In this document: positions 24,168-33,800 of the stretch, in pieces | Layout of the letters: each line of letters starts with the position of its first letter | Position numbering within the stretch: position 1 is the stretch's first letter | Assembly (NCBI RefSeq): GCF_934772795.1 | Contig: NZ_CAKVMR010000007.1 | Location: forward strand, 1 to 54,800 | Origin: an uncultured Holdemanella sp. | GTDB lineage: Bacteria > Bacillota_I > Bacilli_A > Erysipelotrichales > Erysipelotrichaceae | Direction: 5' to 3' | DNA length: 54,800 nucleotides | Program-made: the position numbers and the translations under genes | Notes under the pieces: generated by a model | What the model was told of the DNA's origin: nothing | Database searches by the model: none | Seen by the model: the letters and a program-made list of their open reading frames with translations, nothing else

Positions 24168-24659
24168 TTACTTTGTAAATAATTCTATTAATTTATTATC
24201 AAGTACTGTCATGATTTCATCTGAAACTCTAATTTTTAAAATGGGATCATACTTGTTTATTGGTTTAAGAACTCTTAATTTGCTGATTGTGGAGATATTT
24301 TGTACCATTGCATAGGAGTCAACACCCATTTTTTGATACATTTTGGCAACAAAAATAAACTTATTTGCATTATCTAACATTGCTTTTTTCTCTTCATCTG
24401 TAACATTTTTTATGTTCTCTATGAATTCATTTAATTGTTTATCTAAGAAAGGGATTGCTTCATTAAGAAAAAAATTACCGATTGGAACATAATAAGGCTT
24501 ATTTTTTGAACTTAATGGAATTACCGTTAGCACACCATTATTAGGTGAATCATTTTTCGTTAAAACGATAGCTAAATGTTTCCCCTTGATTTCACTACCC
24601 ATAGATGGTGAAAATTCCACCATTACAACACTTCCGCGTTTAAATCTTTGAAATTTCAT
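24168..24659 (-). CDS. PemK/MazF-like toxin-family endoribonuclease
   Basis: A 163-aa protein. The N-terminal ~115 residues match PemK/MazF: KRGSVVMVEFSPSMGSEIKG is the typical first strand and loop, HLAIVLTKND follows, then LTVIPLSSK, and after a ~50-residue helical insertion YAMVQNISTISKLRV supplies the last core strands. MazF-type toxins cut mRNA. The insertion and length exceed the usual ~110-120 aa. No MazE-type antitoxin is recognisable; the frame directly upstream is a 35-residue remnant overlapping by ATGA. An AAGGA ribosome site precedes the ATG. Confidence 0.8.
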   Translation of the reverse strand: MKFQRFKRGSVVMVEFSPSMGSEIKGKHLAIVLTKNDSPNNGVLTVIPLSSKNKPYYVPIGNFFLNEAIPFLDKQLNEFIENIKNVTDEEKKAMLDNANKFIFVAKMYQKMGVDSYAMVQNISTISKLRVLKPINKYDPILKIRVSDEIMTVLDNKLIELFTK

Positions 24660-24763
24660 TTTATTTTTCCTTCTTTAATTCTTTCATATTCCATCTGAGC
24701 TACTGTATCCACTGTATGTTGACCTTTGTTATCCAGATACCTATATGTTTCCAGGTGTTTGTG
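24656..24763 (-). pseudogene. 35-codon gene-end remnant coupled to the PemK-like gene
   Basis: A minus-strand frame, open after a TAA, reads KHLETYRYLDNKGQ then VAQMEYERIKEGKIK and ends in a TGA overlapping the toxin ATG. The text is protein-like and could be the C-terminus of a decayed gene (a recombinase tail is one guess) or a very short antitoxin-like ORF starting at an internal GTG or ATG. The frame cannot be extended upstream because stops intervene. Confidence 0.35.
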
Positions 24764-24901
24764 TTAATACATTAAAGGATCAATTAGCACTATATATTAT
24801 TTCACCTATATTCTACTAAAATCTTCGTTAGATAGATATTTTAAAATAAAGTGAATATTCGATGTTAAATTCATCTAAATCAAATACGTATAACACAGTA
24901 C

Positions 24902-24930
24902 TTGACAATCCAAGGTAGTGTGTATATTAT
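24902..24930 (+). promoter_or_regulatory. promoter of the flavodoxin/PadR/DUF1700 cluster
   Basis: A consensus TTGACA (24902-24907), 17-bp spacer and TATTAT (24925-24930). The start codon lies 21 nt downstream with a GAGGTGAT ribosome site. Confidence 0.75.
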
Positions 24931-24951
24931 AATAGCGTACGAGGTGATATT

Positions 24952-25368
24952 ATGCAGCCAAGAGCGGTAATTTATTGTTCTAAGCATGGGGCAACAAAAG
25001 AATATGCGCAGTGTTTAGGTAAAAAAATGAATCTTCCTGTGATTTCGATTGACCATATTTCAGGATACTCCTTTCAGAATATTCCAGTGTATTTTTGTGG
25101 TTGGGTTCGTAATGGAAAAATCATGGGATTAAATAAAGCTTCAAAATTATTTATGTGTGTGCAAGTGATTGGTGTGGGTGCCATTGAATATAATGAGGCG
25201 TATGAAATGAAGTTGAAATATAAGAATGGGATTATGAATCCAAACTTTAAGTATGTACAGTCGATTCGTAATCTTTCATTGACAACTTTGGAAAAGATGT
25301 ATGTAGATGTGTTTCAACCATCTTTAATGGGAAAGAATAGGGGTGGAGCGCATGAATACTCAATTTAA
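24952..25368 (+). CDS. flavodoxin-like protein
   Basis: A 138-aa short flavodoxin-fold protein. The N-terminal strand and phosphate-binding loop (AVIYCSKHGATKEYAQCLGK) resemble the T/S-x-x-G-x-T loop that holds FMN. The later FMN loops are less clear, so FMN binding is inferred. First gene of a cluster; the PadR gene begins within its last codons. Confidence 0.78.
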   Translation: MQPRAVIYCSKHGATKEYAQCLGKKMNLPVISIDHISGYSFQNIPVYFCGWVRNGKIMGLNKASKLFMCVQVIGVGAIEYNEAYEMKLKYKNGIMNPNFKYVQSIRNLSLTTLEKMYVDVFQPSLMGKNRGGAHEYSI

Positions 25369-25666
25369 AAAAGGTGTTTTAGAATTGATTGTATTAAAGG
25401 CTATCGTATCCGATGATCTATATGGATATCAGCTTGTATCTCGTATCAATGAGGTAATTCAAGTAAATGAAGGTACGATTTATCCTTTATTGAAGCGTCT
25501 GTCGAATGATCATTTATTGGAGTCATATTTAAAAGAGTCTACGGAAGGTCCTCCTAGAAAGTATTATCACATCACTAGTTTGGGTCTTGAAAGATATGAT
25601 GCGTTATTATCGGAGTGGACGGATTTTTCAGATAGTGTAAATGCATATTTGAAAGGAGTGGAGTAG
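25352..25666 (+). CDS. PadR-family transcriptional regulator
   Basis: A 104-aa winged-helix protein of the compact PadR type: FKKGVLELIVLKAI then LYGYQLVSRI form the N-terminal helices, EGTIYPLLKRLSNDHLLE is the recognition helix region, and GPPRKYYHITSLG is the wing. Such regulators commonly control adjacent DUF1700 genes. ATG 25352 follows GGTGGAG; the in-frame GTG at 25343 is less likely. Confidence 0.93.
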   Translation: MNTQFKKGVLELIVLKAIVSDDLYGYQLVSRINEVIQVNEGTIYPLLKRLSNDHLLESYLKESTEGPPRKYYHITSLGLERYDALLSEWTDFSDSVNAYLKGVE

Positions 25667-25667
25667 G

Positions 25668-26555
25668 GTGTTAAAAAAGGAATTTTTAGATGTTTTAAAT
25701 CAGAAGTTATCATTGATTAGTGATAAAGAAAGAGAAGACATCATATTAGAATATGGAACGTATATTGATGACAAGATTGCTGGTGGTGTTACAGAAGAAG
25801 AGGCTGTTGCTGGCTTTGGTGATGTGGATGAATTGGTAAAAGACATTTTAGATGCATATAAAATCAATACGGATTCAATGGATCCATTCTCAAATCGTGC
25901 GGATAAAACGATTGATAAGGTATATGCCAAGGTGGAGGAATTGTTTTCTAAGCTTGGTAATTTTTCAATGAATGAAATCTTTCATATTTTATTTGATGCG
26001 ATTGTCTTAGTATTGATTTTGTTGATTGGAAAAGTCATTGTGGTAGATATTTTATGCCAATTCTTATTGTCGATGATTTTTTCATTCTTTGTCGGATTCT
26101 ATATGATCACAGATTTTATGTTGAGTTTATGTCGCATTCTATATTTATGTTTAGCCATTTATTTCTTTGTGAAAGTTATGGCGAAAAGAGTGGAGCGTTA
26201 TCGTTTGCATGCGCACAACGTGGGTGTGATGGACGACATCAAAGATACTTGGAATGATAATATTAAATCGAGTGATTTACCTCCAACGCCTGAGCGCCCT
26301 TTATATCATGAAAGAAAGCCAAGACATCTTGAATCCGATGTCTTAAAGGTCATCTTAGTCTTGGCTATGATTCCTGTAGCGTGTGTGTTGATTGGCAGCG
26401 GCATTGGTTTAGTGGTATTGATTTATGTCAGTGCTATGTATGCCACAACAAGTGCTGGATTATATTGTATGGACATTGCCTTTATATTAGGAAGTTTGGC
26501 AATCCTATTGATGTTAGTTCGTGCATGGCCAAAGAGGGTGGATACAAATGCGTAA
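25668..26555 (+). CDS. DUF1700 (HAAS-type) membrane protein
   Basis: A 295-aa protein. The N-terminal ~70 residues match DUF1700 (LDVLNQKLSLISDKEREDII, then EEEAVAGFGDVDELVKDIL), followed by four or five membrane segments (from ~104, and VLKVILVLAMIPVACVLIG near 225). It starts with GTG right after the padR stop, with AAAGGAG upstream. The PadR-DUF1700 pairing is common in Bacillota; the DUF1700 protein probably responds to or acts on the envelope (inference). Confidence 0.88.
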   Translation: MLKKEFLDVLNQKLSLISDKEREDIILEYGTYIDDKIAGGVTEEEAVAGFGDVDELVKDILDAYKINTDSMDPFSNRADKTIDKVYAKVEELFSKLGNFSMNEIFHILFDAIVLVLILLIGKVIVVDILCQFLLSMIFSFFVGFYMITDFMLSLCRILYLCLAIYFFVKVMAKRVERYRLHAHNVGVMDDIKDTWNDNIKSSDLPPTPERPLYHERKPRHLESDVLKVILVLAMIPVACVLIGSGIGLVVLIYVSAMYATTSAGLYCMDIAFILGSLAILLMLVRAWPKRVDTNA

Positions 26556-27018
26556 ATTAGGTGTATTACTTGTTGTTTCAATCTTATTATTTGTGATTGG
26601 TTGTGGAACGTTTGTATATGAATTGAGTCAAATTAGTCCAAATCAAATTGATTTGTCCAAAGAAACGCAGACTATGACAACGACAATGCCAGATAGCTGT
26701 CATTTATATACAAAGACGTATTTAAGTTCGGTTGGCGATGTACGTGTCGTTGTGGATGAAATGGTGGAAGATGATCAATTACCGGATAATTCGTTGGTGA
26801 TCACATATCCTAAAATGCTTCATGTTGTGCAGGATGAGGATAAATTAGATTTGCAGATGGATGATTATGAAATGTCAAAGAATCTTCAAACCATTTTTAA
26901 TACGTTTAAATCAAAGAGTTATGATGAGTATTGTGCAAAGAATAATGAAATTCATGTAAGTCTTCGATATGGTAAGGCATTAAAGGATAAAATTACATTG
27001 GTAGATGACTACTATTAA
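26548..27018 (+). CDS. small lipoprotein-like envelope protein
   Basis: A 156-aa protein with an N-terminal hydrophobic signal (RKLGVLLVVSILLFVIGCG) ending in VIGC, a plausible but imperfect lipobox; otherwise it is a single membrane anchor. The outside domain is beta-rich and unrecognised. It takes the slot where a DUF4097 adhesin-like gene often follows PadR-DUF1700. ATG 26548 has GAGGGTGG upstream and overlaps the DUF1700 gene by 8 bp. Confidence 0.7.
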   Translation: MRKLGVLLVVSILLFVIGCGTFVYELSQISPNQIDLSKETQTMTTTMPDSCHLYTKTYLSSVGDVRVVVDEMVEDDQLPDNSLVITYPKMLHVVQDEDKLDLQMDDYEMSKNLQTIFNTFKSKSYDEYCAKNNEIHVSLRYGKALKDKITLVDDYY

Positions 27019-27047
27019 GGAACAGTTTATACTGTTTCTTTTTGATT
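27019..27047 (+). terminator. terminator of the PadR/DUF1700 cluster
   Basis: GAACAGT, a TTAT loop and ACTGTTT pair (last pair G-T), followed by CTTTTTGATTT, immediately after the stop codon. Confidence 0.7.
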
Positions 27048-27058
27048 TCTAACAAGTG

Positions 27059-27067
27059 TGTTAAAAT
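27059..27067 (+). promoter_or_regulatory. extended -10 promoter, predicted leaderless
   Basis: TGTTAAAAT is an extended -10 (TG, one base, TAAAAT at 27062-27067). It ends 6 nt before the ATG at 27074, and no Shine-Dalgarno site is present. The -35 is poor. Confidence 0.5.
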
Positions 27068-27073
27068 ACTGTT

Positions 27074-27217
27074 ATGGTGAAAAATAATAGGGACTGGAGT
27101 CGTTTGTTGAGAATGATTCTGGTGGATGATAAAAAGAAGTCAAATTCGCTAAGGGATTTAAAAAGGGGTAAAGTGACAAATACGCCTTTACGTAGAAAGC
27201 AGGATGTGAAACGATGA
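27074..27217 (+). CDS. 47-aa basic protein upstream of the AarF-type kinase
   Basis: A small, very basic ORF (starts MVKNNRDWSRLLRMILVDDK, ends RKQDVKR) whose TGA overlaps the ATG of the next gene (ATGA), so it is translationally coupled to it. It lies directly behind an extended -10 and has no ribosome site, which predicts a leaderless message. The family is not recognised. It may be a real small protein or a leader that sets translation of the downstream gene. Confidence 0.55.
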   Translation: MVKNNRDWSRLLRMILVDDKKKSNSLRDLKRGKVTNTPLRRKQDVKR

Positions 27218-28809
27218 GTGATACGAATACGATGTCAACGAGTGCAAGGTTTGCGCAGATTGTATCTATATTAAGAAAGCATCATATCCAAAAGGGTATG
27301 GATCCCGTTAAGTTTCGTATGATACTTGAAGACTTGGGTCCTACTTTCGTTAAGATTGGGCAAATCATGTCGACAAGACAGGATCTATTTTCCCAGCGGT
27401 ATTGTAAGGAATTAATGAAGCTTCGCTCGCAGGCAAGTCCCATGCCTTTTTCTATGGTTGAACAAATCATTCAAGAGACGTATGGCGATTTGTTTCAAGA
27501 AGAGTTTGAAAGTATTGATGAGATTTGTCTAGGTTCCGCATCGATTGCGCAGGTGCACGCTGCTACTTTGAAGTCTAAAGAAAGAGTTGTGCTAAAGATT
27601 CAGCGCCCTAAGATCTACGAGTGGATGGAACGTGATGTGGCCTTGTTAAGAAAGGCTGTTAAGATATTGAATCTTTCAGATATTGTATCAAGCGTAGTAG
27701 ATCTAGATATGGTCATTGATGAATTTTGGACAACCGCAAAGCAGGAGATGGACTTTACGATTGAGGCTCAATTTGCGAAACGCTTTAAGAATGAGTATAA
27801 GGATTGTAAGTTTATTGATGCGCCAAAAATCTATGATGAATACACAAGAAAGAATATTCTTGTGATGGAATATGTGGATGGTATTGAGATCAATGATTCT
27901 AAAGAATTAGATGAGCTTGGATATGATCGTAGTGAGATAGCGGATAAATTGGCGTTTAATTATATTTCACAAATTATTGAGAATGGTTTCTTTCATGCGG
28001 ATCCGCATTCGGGAAATCTAAGGATTCGTGATAATCAAATCGTATGGATCGATTTTGGTATGATGGGAACTTTAGATGCGAATGAGCGTGAAACAATGAA
28101 GGAGGCTGTTCGAGCAATTGCCTTGCGAGATACACAAAAGCTTGTGGATTGTATCTTGATGATTGGGGATTGTAAAAAGGAGATTGATTATACGGCTTTT
28201 TGTGCGGATATGGATCGTTTCGTGAATCAATATTTGAGTGTTCCATATTCAGAGATTGATGTCGCAAAATTGATCCAGGATATGTTTTCGATTTGTCATG
28301 TATATTCGATTTCTTTGCCAAAAGGCATTAGTATGTTAGCTCGTTCCATGATGACAATTGAAGGAACACTAACAGCTTTAGATCCGAATATGAATACGAT
28401 GAAGATTGCGATGAGTCATAAGTCAAGTTTGACACAGATTGACTGGAAAAAAGAAATCAAGTCAACGGCTAAGCGTAGTATTGATGCGCTTTCTCGTTCG
28501 ATCGATATTCCTGTGCAGGCAAGTGATGTGTTGAAGATGGTTCAAAGAGGACAGATCAAGGTCAATTTGAATCTAATGGGTTCGCAAGCTCCACTTGCCA
28601 AGATTGATCAGATGGTGAATCGTTTGATCGTATGTGTGTTGATTGCGGCTTTGGTTATGGGTTCAAGTTTGATTTGCACGACAAAGATGAAGCCGATGAT
28701 CATGGGTATTCCTGCACTTGGATTTTTTGGGTATATTATTGCGCTTGGCATGAGTGTATGGTTGTTTTTCAAGATGTTGTTTTTGCATCGAAAAAATAAG
28801 TCGTTTTAA
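27214..28809 (+). CDS. ABC1/AarF/UbiB-family atypical kinase
   Basis: A 531-aa ABC1-family protein. The family's KxGQ helix is present (LGPTFVKIGQIMSTRQDLF), then the alanine-rich nucleotide loop (GSASIAQVHAA), the lysine in VVLKIQRP, the catalytic segment HADPHSGNLRI and the metal-binding IDFGMMG. Two membrane helices lie at the C-terminus (LIVCVLIAALVMGSSLI and GFFGYIIALGMSVWLFFKML). UbiB-family members support isoprenoid-quinone or lipid metabolism; the role here is unknown. Coupled to the 47-aa ORF. Confidence 0.9.
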   Translation: MSDTNTMSTSARFAQIVSILRKHHIQKGMDPVKFRMILEDLGPTFVKIGQIMSTRQDLFSQRYCKELMKLRSQASPMPFSMVEQIIQETYGDLFQEEFESIDEICLGSASIAQVHAATLKSKERVVLKIQRPKIYEWMERDVALLRKAVKILNLSDIVSSVVDLDMVIDEFWTTAKQEMDFTIEAQFAKRFKNEYKDCKFIDAPKIYDEYTRKNILVMEYVDGIEINDSKELDELGYDRSEIADKLAFNYISQIIENGFFHADPHSGNLRIRDNQIVWIDFGMMGTLDANERETMKEAVRAIALRDTQKLVDCILMIGDCKKEIDYTAFCADMDRFVNQYLSVPYSEIDVAKLIQDMFSICHVYSISLPKGISMLARSMMTIEGTLTALDPNMNTMKIAMSHKSSLTQIDWKKEIKSTAKRSIDALSRSIDIPVQASDVLKMVQRGQIKVNLNLMGSQAPLAKIDQMVNRLIVCVLIAALVMGSSLICTTKMKPMIMGIPALGFFGYIIALGMSVWLFFKMLFLHRKNKSF

Positions 28810-28820
28810 AGGGGAAGTAT

Positions 28821-29315
28821 ATGAAAAAAGGTAAAACTGCAGTGGCTTCACTATTGATTGTGTTGGTCACTTTGGGACTGGATCAATGGACAAAGTGGGC
28901 CATTGAGAGGTCTATCGCATTAAATGATTCGGTTGAAATGATCAAGCATTTCTTTTATTTGACATATGTTCGTAATACTGGGGCAGGTTTTAGTATGTTT
29001 GCGGGTGCTGGTATGGGCTTTTTTGCCGCACTAACAATCATTGCCTTAGTGGGTATGGTTTATATGTTTTTTAAAACGGATGATTCGCGTTATCAGATTT
29101 GTTTGTCTCTCGTTTTTTCGGGAGCTATTGGAAACTTTATTGATCGTATGACGCTAGGCTTTGTAAGAGACTTCTTTAGTTTCTATATTTTTGGCTATCC
29201 ATTTCCCGTATTTAATGTAGCGGATATCTGTATTACAGTGGGTATCGCATTAATATTAGTAAGTATGTTTATAGATGATAAGAAGGAGCATGAGAGATGG
29301 AAACAAGAATCTTAA
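28821..29315 (+). CDS. lspA: lipoprotein signal peptidase II
   Basis: The aspartic protease that removes the signal peptide from diacylated lipoproteins. Four membrane segments, LDQWTKWAIE in the first loop, VRNTGAGFSMF, and the catalytic Asp pair in GNFIDRMTLGFVRDF and FNVADICITVG. 164 aa, normal. A GGGGAAG ribosome site precedes the ATG. Its end overlaps rluD. The lipoproteins in this window (PrsA-like and the 26548 gene) are potential substrates. Confidence 0.96.
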   Translation: MKKGKTAVASLLIVLVTLGLDQWTKWAIERSIALNDSVEMIKHFFYLTYVRNTGAGFSMFAGAGMGFFAALTIIALVGMVYMFFKTDDSRYQICLSLVFSGAIGNFIDRMTLGFVRDFFSFYIFGYPFPVFNVADICITVGIALILVSMFIDDKKEHERWKQES

Positions 29316-30211
29316 AGATAGATGAAGATACTAAATTGGATCGTTTGGATAAGGTTCTTGCGGAAAAATTGGATTTTTCGCGTAAGAGAATTAAGGATTT
29401 GTTGGATGAAGGAAATGTCTTGGTCAATCAAAAGGTGATGAAGGCAAGTTATAAAGTTTGTGTAGGAGATGAAATTGAGGTTTCTATTCCTGAACTCGAT
29501 TCTACCGAAGTTCTTCCTGAACCTATTGATTTAAATATTGTATATGAGGATCATGATATTATTGTGATCAATAAGCCAAAGGGTATGGTTGTACAACCGG
29601 CTCCGGGTCATTATTCTGGAACTTTAGTGAATGCCTTACTTTATCATTGTAAAGATTTGAGTGGTATCAATGGCGTAATGCGCCCAGGTATTGTACATCG
29701 AATTGATAAGGATACGTCGGGATTATTGGTTGTTGCCAAGAATGATGTGGCTCACGAATCTTTAAGTCAGCAGTTACAGGATAAAACGTGTCATCGTGAA
29801 TATGTAGCTATTGTACATAATCCTTTTACGCATGAGCATGGTACGATTCATGCGCCAATTGGTCGTGATGATAAGGATCGTCAGAAGATGGCGGTTACCG
29901 CAAATAATTCGAAAGATGCGATTACGCATTTTACAGTATTAGAAAACTTTAAAAAGTTTGCGTATATCAAGTGTCAGTTAGAGACGGGTAGAACACATCA
30001 GATTCGTGTGCATATGCAGTATATTGAACATCCAATCGCAGGAGATCCTAAGTATGGTCCAAGAAAAACAATTCAGGCCAATGGTCAGTTGTTGCATGCG
30101 TGTGCTTTGGAGTTTGTGCATCCTACAACAAATGAAAAAATGCGTTTTGAGATTGGTTTAGAACCTACTTTTGAAAGAGTTTTAAATGAACTTAGAGAAG
30201 GTGAAGAATAA
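29297..30211 (+). CDS. rluD: RluD-family 23S rRNA pseudouridine synthase
   Basis: An N-terminal S4 RNA-binding domain (LDRLDKVLAEKLDFSRKRIK) followed by the RluA/RluD catalytic domain with HRIDKDTSGLLVVAKND, whose Asp is the catalytic residue, and GRTHQIRVHM. 304 aa. lspA followed by rluD is a conserved arrangement in Bacillota. The exact target uridines are not determined from sequence. An AAGGAG ribosome site lies within lspA; the stop overlaps the next ATG. Confidence 0.93.
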   Translation: METRILKIDEDTKLDRLDKVLAEKLDFSRKRIKDLLDEGNVLVNQKVMKASYKVCVGDEIEVSIPELDSTEVLPEPIDLNIVYEDHDIIVINKPKGMVVQPAPGHYSGTLVNALLYHCKDLSGINGVMRPGIVHRIDKDTSGLLVVAKNDVAHESLSQQLQDKTCHREYVAIVHNPFTHEHGTIHAPIGRDDKDRQKMAVTANNSKDAITHFTVLENFKKFAYIKCQLETGRTHQIRVHMQYIEHPIAGDPKYGPRKTIQANGQLLHACALEFVHPTTNEKMRFEIGLEPTFERVLNELREGEE

Positions 30212-30690
30212 TGCGTGACGATGTATTAAGTTGGGATCAATATTTTATGGGCATGGCTCATTTGAGTGCAAAGCGTTCAAAAGATCCAAATACGCGTGTA
30301 GGCGCTTGTATTGTCAATCCACAAAAGCGAGTGGTTGGACTTGGATACAATGGTTTTCCTTATGGTTGTGAAGATGAGGAGTTTCCTTGGCAAAGAGATG
30401 GTGAATTTCTTGAGACTAAGTATCCTTATGTCGTACATGCCGAATTGAATGCGATCTTAAATAGTATTCAAGATCTTCATGGTTGTACTTTATATGTTTC
30501 ATTATTTCCTTGTAATGAATGTGCAAAGGCCATTATTCAGGCTGGTATTACTTGTGTTGTATATGAAAGTGATAAGTATGATGGAACCGAAGGCAATATT
30601 GCCAGTAAGCGCATGTTTCATGAGGCAGGGGTAAAGCTTGTGCAGCTACCTTATGAGATTGATGTAGAAACAAAGATCAATAATCGTTAA
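30211..30690 (+). CDS. dCMP deaminase-family protein (ComEB-like)
   Basis: A 159-aa cytidine/deoxycytidylate deaminase fold with zinc ligands in VVHAELNAI (His, catalytic Glu) and FPCNECAKAI (two Cys), plus GYNGFPYGCED upstream, which is typical of dCMP deaminases. It would feed dUMP to thymidylate synthesis. The ATG overlaps the rluD stop by one base and has AAGGTG upstream. Confidence 0.9.
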   Translation: MRDDVLSWDQYFMGMAHLSAKRSKDPNTRVGACIVNPQKRVVGLGYNGFPYGCEDEEFPWQRDGEFLETKYPYVVHAELNAILNSIQDLHGCTLYVSLFPCNECAKAIIQAGITCVVYESDKYDGTEGNIASKRMFHEAGVKLVQLPYEIDVETKINNR

Positions 30691-30720
30691 GTCATCCTAA
30701 ATTGGATGGCTTTTTATTTT
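30691..30720 (+). terminator. terminator after the lspA-rluD-deaminase transcript
   Basis: GTCATCC, a short loop and GGATGGC pair (one G-T), followed by TTTTTATTTT, directly after the stop codon. Confidence 0.85.
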
Positions 30721-30758
30721 GAAATGGATTGAAAATTGTGTAACAAAAAAGACGAAGT

Positions 30759-30801
30759 TAGCAAATTTATAACCATTCTATAACCTTAATAATTTTATAC
30801 T
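30759..30801 (+). promoter_or_regulatory. promoter with three 11-bp-phased half-sites, first giant surface gene
   Basis: TAGC (30759), TAACC (30770) and TAACC (30781) are spaced exactly 11 bp apart. The -10 TATACT starts at 30796, 15 bp after the last half-site, and no -35 consensus is present. This is the layout of promoters activated by OmpR/PhoB-type response regulators. The second giant gene has the same arrangement. Confidence 0.65.
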
Positions 30802-30858
30802 TTAGTTGTAGATGGGAAGGGTAACTATCTAAGAATAGAAAAGGAGGAAAAATTGAAT

Positions 30859-33800
30859 ATGTTGAAGAACTTGAAGAGAGCATCGGCGATCATGTTGTCG
30901 CTTGCGATGGCTGTTCAGTTCGGATTGGCAGATACTTACTATGCGAATACTCTATCAGAAGAACCAATAATAGAAGAAACCCAAGAACAAGAACCGGTAA
31001 CGGTTGAAGATACTTCGCAGCAAGTGGCTGTCGAACAAACTGAAATGCCTGCAACAGATGCAGAGGAAGAGTTTGTACAAGGGCCCGAAACAAAGTCTGT
31101 AACATTAAGTTATGTAGCCCAAGATGGAACAATATTAAGAGATGCTACCACTCATGAGTATGAGATCGATTACAACTTGAATTCGGATGCTAGTGTGATG
31201 TTGAATTTTGATGGTTATACCCTAAAAGATGTAGTTATGAATGATTCACAAGTCGTAGCTGCAGCCCAGGCAAATTTAAATGTGACTTCAGATTTGACAA
31301 GTGTGAAATTTGTTTACCAGAAGGTAATTACAGAATCGCACCCAGAAGCAAATGAAGCTCAAGAAGAAAACAAAACTGAAGAAAAAACAGAAGAAGATGC
31401 TGAGGCAGACCCAGAAGCGAAGGAAGAATTACCAGAGTATCCTGCATTTGATATGAGTGCTACAGCTGGAAACGTAACCGTTCATGTAACGGCGGCCGAA
31501 GGTGTTTTACCGAGTGGTGCACAATTAATCGTTAAGCGTGTTACAAGAAAAGCTATTTTGAACGCTGTTGAAGAAACAGTTACGGAAAAGGATAAAGAGG
31601 TTGATTCAGCTATAGCTCTGGATATTACGATCGTGAATGCAGATGGTATCGAAATTCAACCAAATGGAATTGTTAATGTTAGCTTTGAAAATGTAGCAGT
31701 TGGTGGTGAAGAAGTAAATATTTACCATGTTACTGATGATGCAAGTACAGTAACAGAGGTTGCTGCAAATACACAAAGCTTTGATGCAAATCACTTCTCA
31801 ATTTATGTTATTACGGGTGAAAAGAAAGTCGAATTGACAACATTTAACTTTGTTGCCGAAGGTAATAAAGTAAGTACACAAATCGTTAAAACGGGTGATA
31901 CATTGATTACTCCAACGGCTCCAGATATTGCTGGAAAAGCATTTGTGGAATGGCAAGAAAATGGAACTAAGTTTGATGGTTTTGGTGAACAGACAATTAC
32001 AAAGACTGAAACTCGTACAATTACTGCAAAATACGAAGACGCATTATATGTTTACTTCTATAATCCAGAAGGAACACAGATCATGCGTACAGAAAAGGTT
32101 GCAGACCACAAAGGTCATGATTACTCAAGTGTATCATATGATGTTGACGCAACTCACAAATTAGTTGGTTGGGCAGCTGAAGTAAATGGTACAAAAGATA
32201 TCGCAAAAAATATTACAGTTCCAGATGGAAGTACTTCTGTAAATGTATATGCGATTATTAAAGAAGGTTATTGGGTAACTTTTGATTCTGATGGTGGAAG
32301 TGCAATTGATTCTCAATTCGTATTTGACAAAATCTCTCTAAATGATCAAACAACACCTACAAAGCCTGGTTACACATTTGATGGTTGGTATGATGGCGAA
32401 TCAAAAGTAGAGAATGGCACAGAAATCAAGAAACCGATAACTTTAAAGGCTCATTGGAAAGCAAAAGAAGTTAGCTATACAGTTATTCACTGGTGGGAAA
32501 ATGCCGATGATGATGGATATTCATTCCATGTATCTGAAAACAAAACTGGTCTTACTGGAACAGAAGCAAATGCAAAGGCAAAATCTTATGAAGGATTTAC
32601 TGCACAGCCAGTTACTAAAAAGATAATTAAGGGTGATGGCTCTACAATCGTTAGTGTTTACTATAAGAGAAATGTGTATGATGTTAAGTTCTACAGTTTT
32701 TCATCTTGGTATACACCTTCAGAAGAGTATACGAATTTAAGAATTACTGCAAAATATGGTCAAGATATTAGTAAAAAATGGCCAACTTATAGTAATAGTT
32801 CAACATGGAGTACTACAAATGGCAATGGTCCGTACCAAGCTAATATTGCAACGATGCCTTTAGGTGGAGCTAAATTTTATGGACCTTTAATTCGACAGGG
32901 CAGTGAATCTGCATCCTACTATGTAGAAGTATTACCTGGTGAAAATGGCACATTGGTAAATGGTATTTACTATAAATTAGATCACACAGATACTACTCCA
33001 GGTACTGGATACAGTATTACTGAAGAAGATCAATATCCATTAAAAGGATTTACTTTTAAGAAAGATATTAGTTCGAAAATTGGTAAAAAATATAATGGAG
33101 CTAAGTTCTACTATACACGTAATTCTTATAACTTGAAGTTTATCAACAATGGTAAACAAGATAAGACAGTTACTAAGAAGTATGAACAAAGTATTTCAAG
33201 TGAGAACTATACACCTACAAGACCTAGTTCACTTCCAGAATATTATGTATTTGATGGATGGTATGAAAACGAACTTTGTGAAGGTGAAGCATATAACTTT
33301 ACTGGTAAGAAGATGCCAGCTCAAAATGTAACGTTATACGCAAAGTGGACGGCTTCTGATGTTAAGTTAACTTATAACTTGAATAATCCTGAGGGTACAG
33401 TAGCTAAGGATACTAAGAAGGTTGAAGCTGGTACAGTAGCTAATACAGTATTACCAAGTATTCCAACAATCAATGAATACTCATTTGCGGGTTGGTATTA
33501 TGCAGATGGTAATGGAAATATTACTTCTGAAGTATTCAATACAAATAACACAATTACTAGAGATACAAGTATCGTTGGTAAATGGTTGTACAAAGGTGAA
33601 TTAAGAGTTGTTTATGATCCTGGTACTGAAAAGGATGTAACGGTTCCTACAGATGATAAGGTTTATGCTGGTGGAGCTAAGGTTACCGTAGCTGGTAATG
33701 CAACGACTACTGAAAATATGAAGTTCTTAGGTTGGGAATTAAATGGAAATATTTATAAGCCTGGACAATCATTTGAAGTAAACAAGGACATTGCGAATAA

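Noticed and set aside
24656..24763. Calling the 35-codon frame a definite integrase remnant
   Set aside because: The text is suggestive only; no catalytic residues are included and no other integrase parts are nearby.
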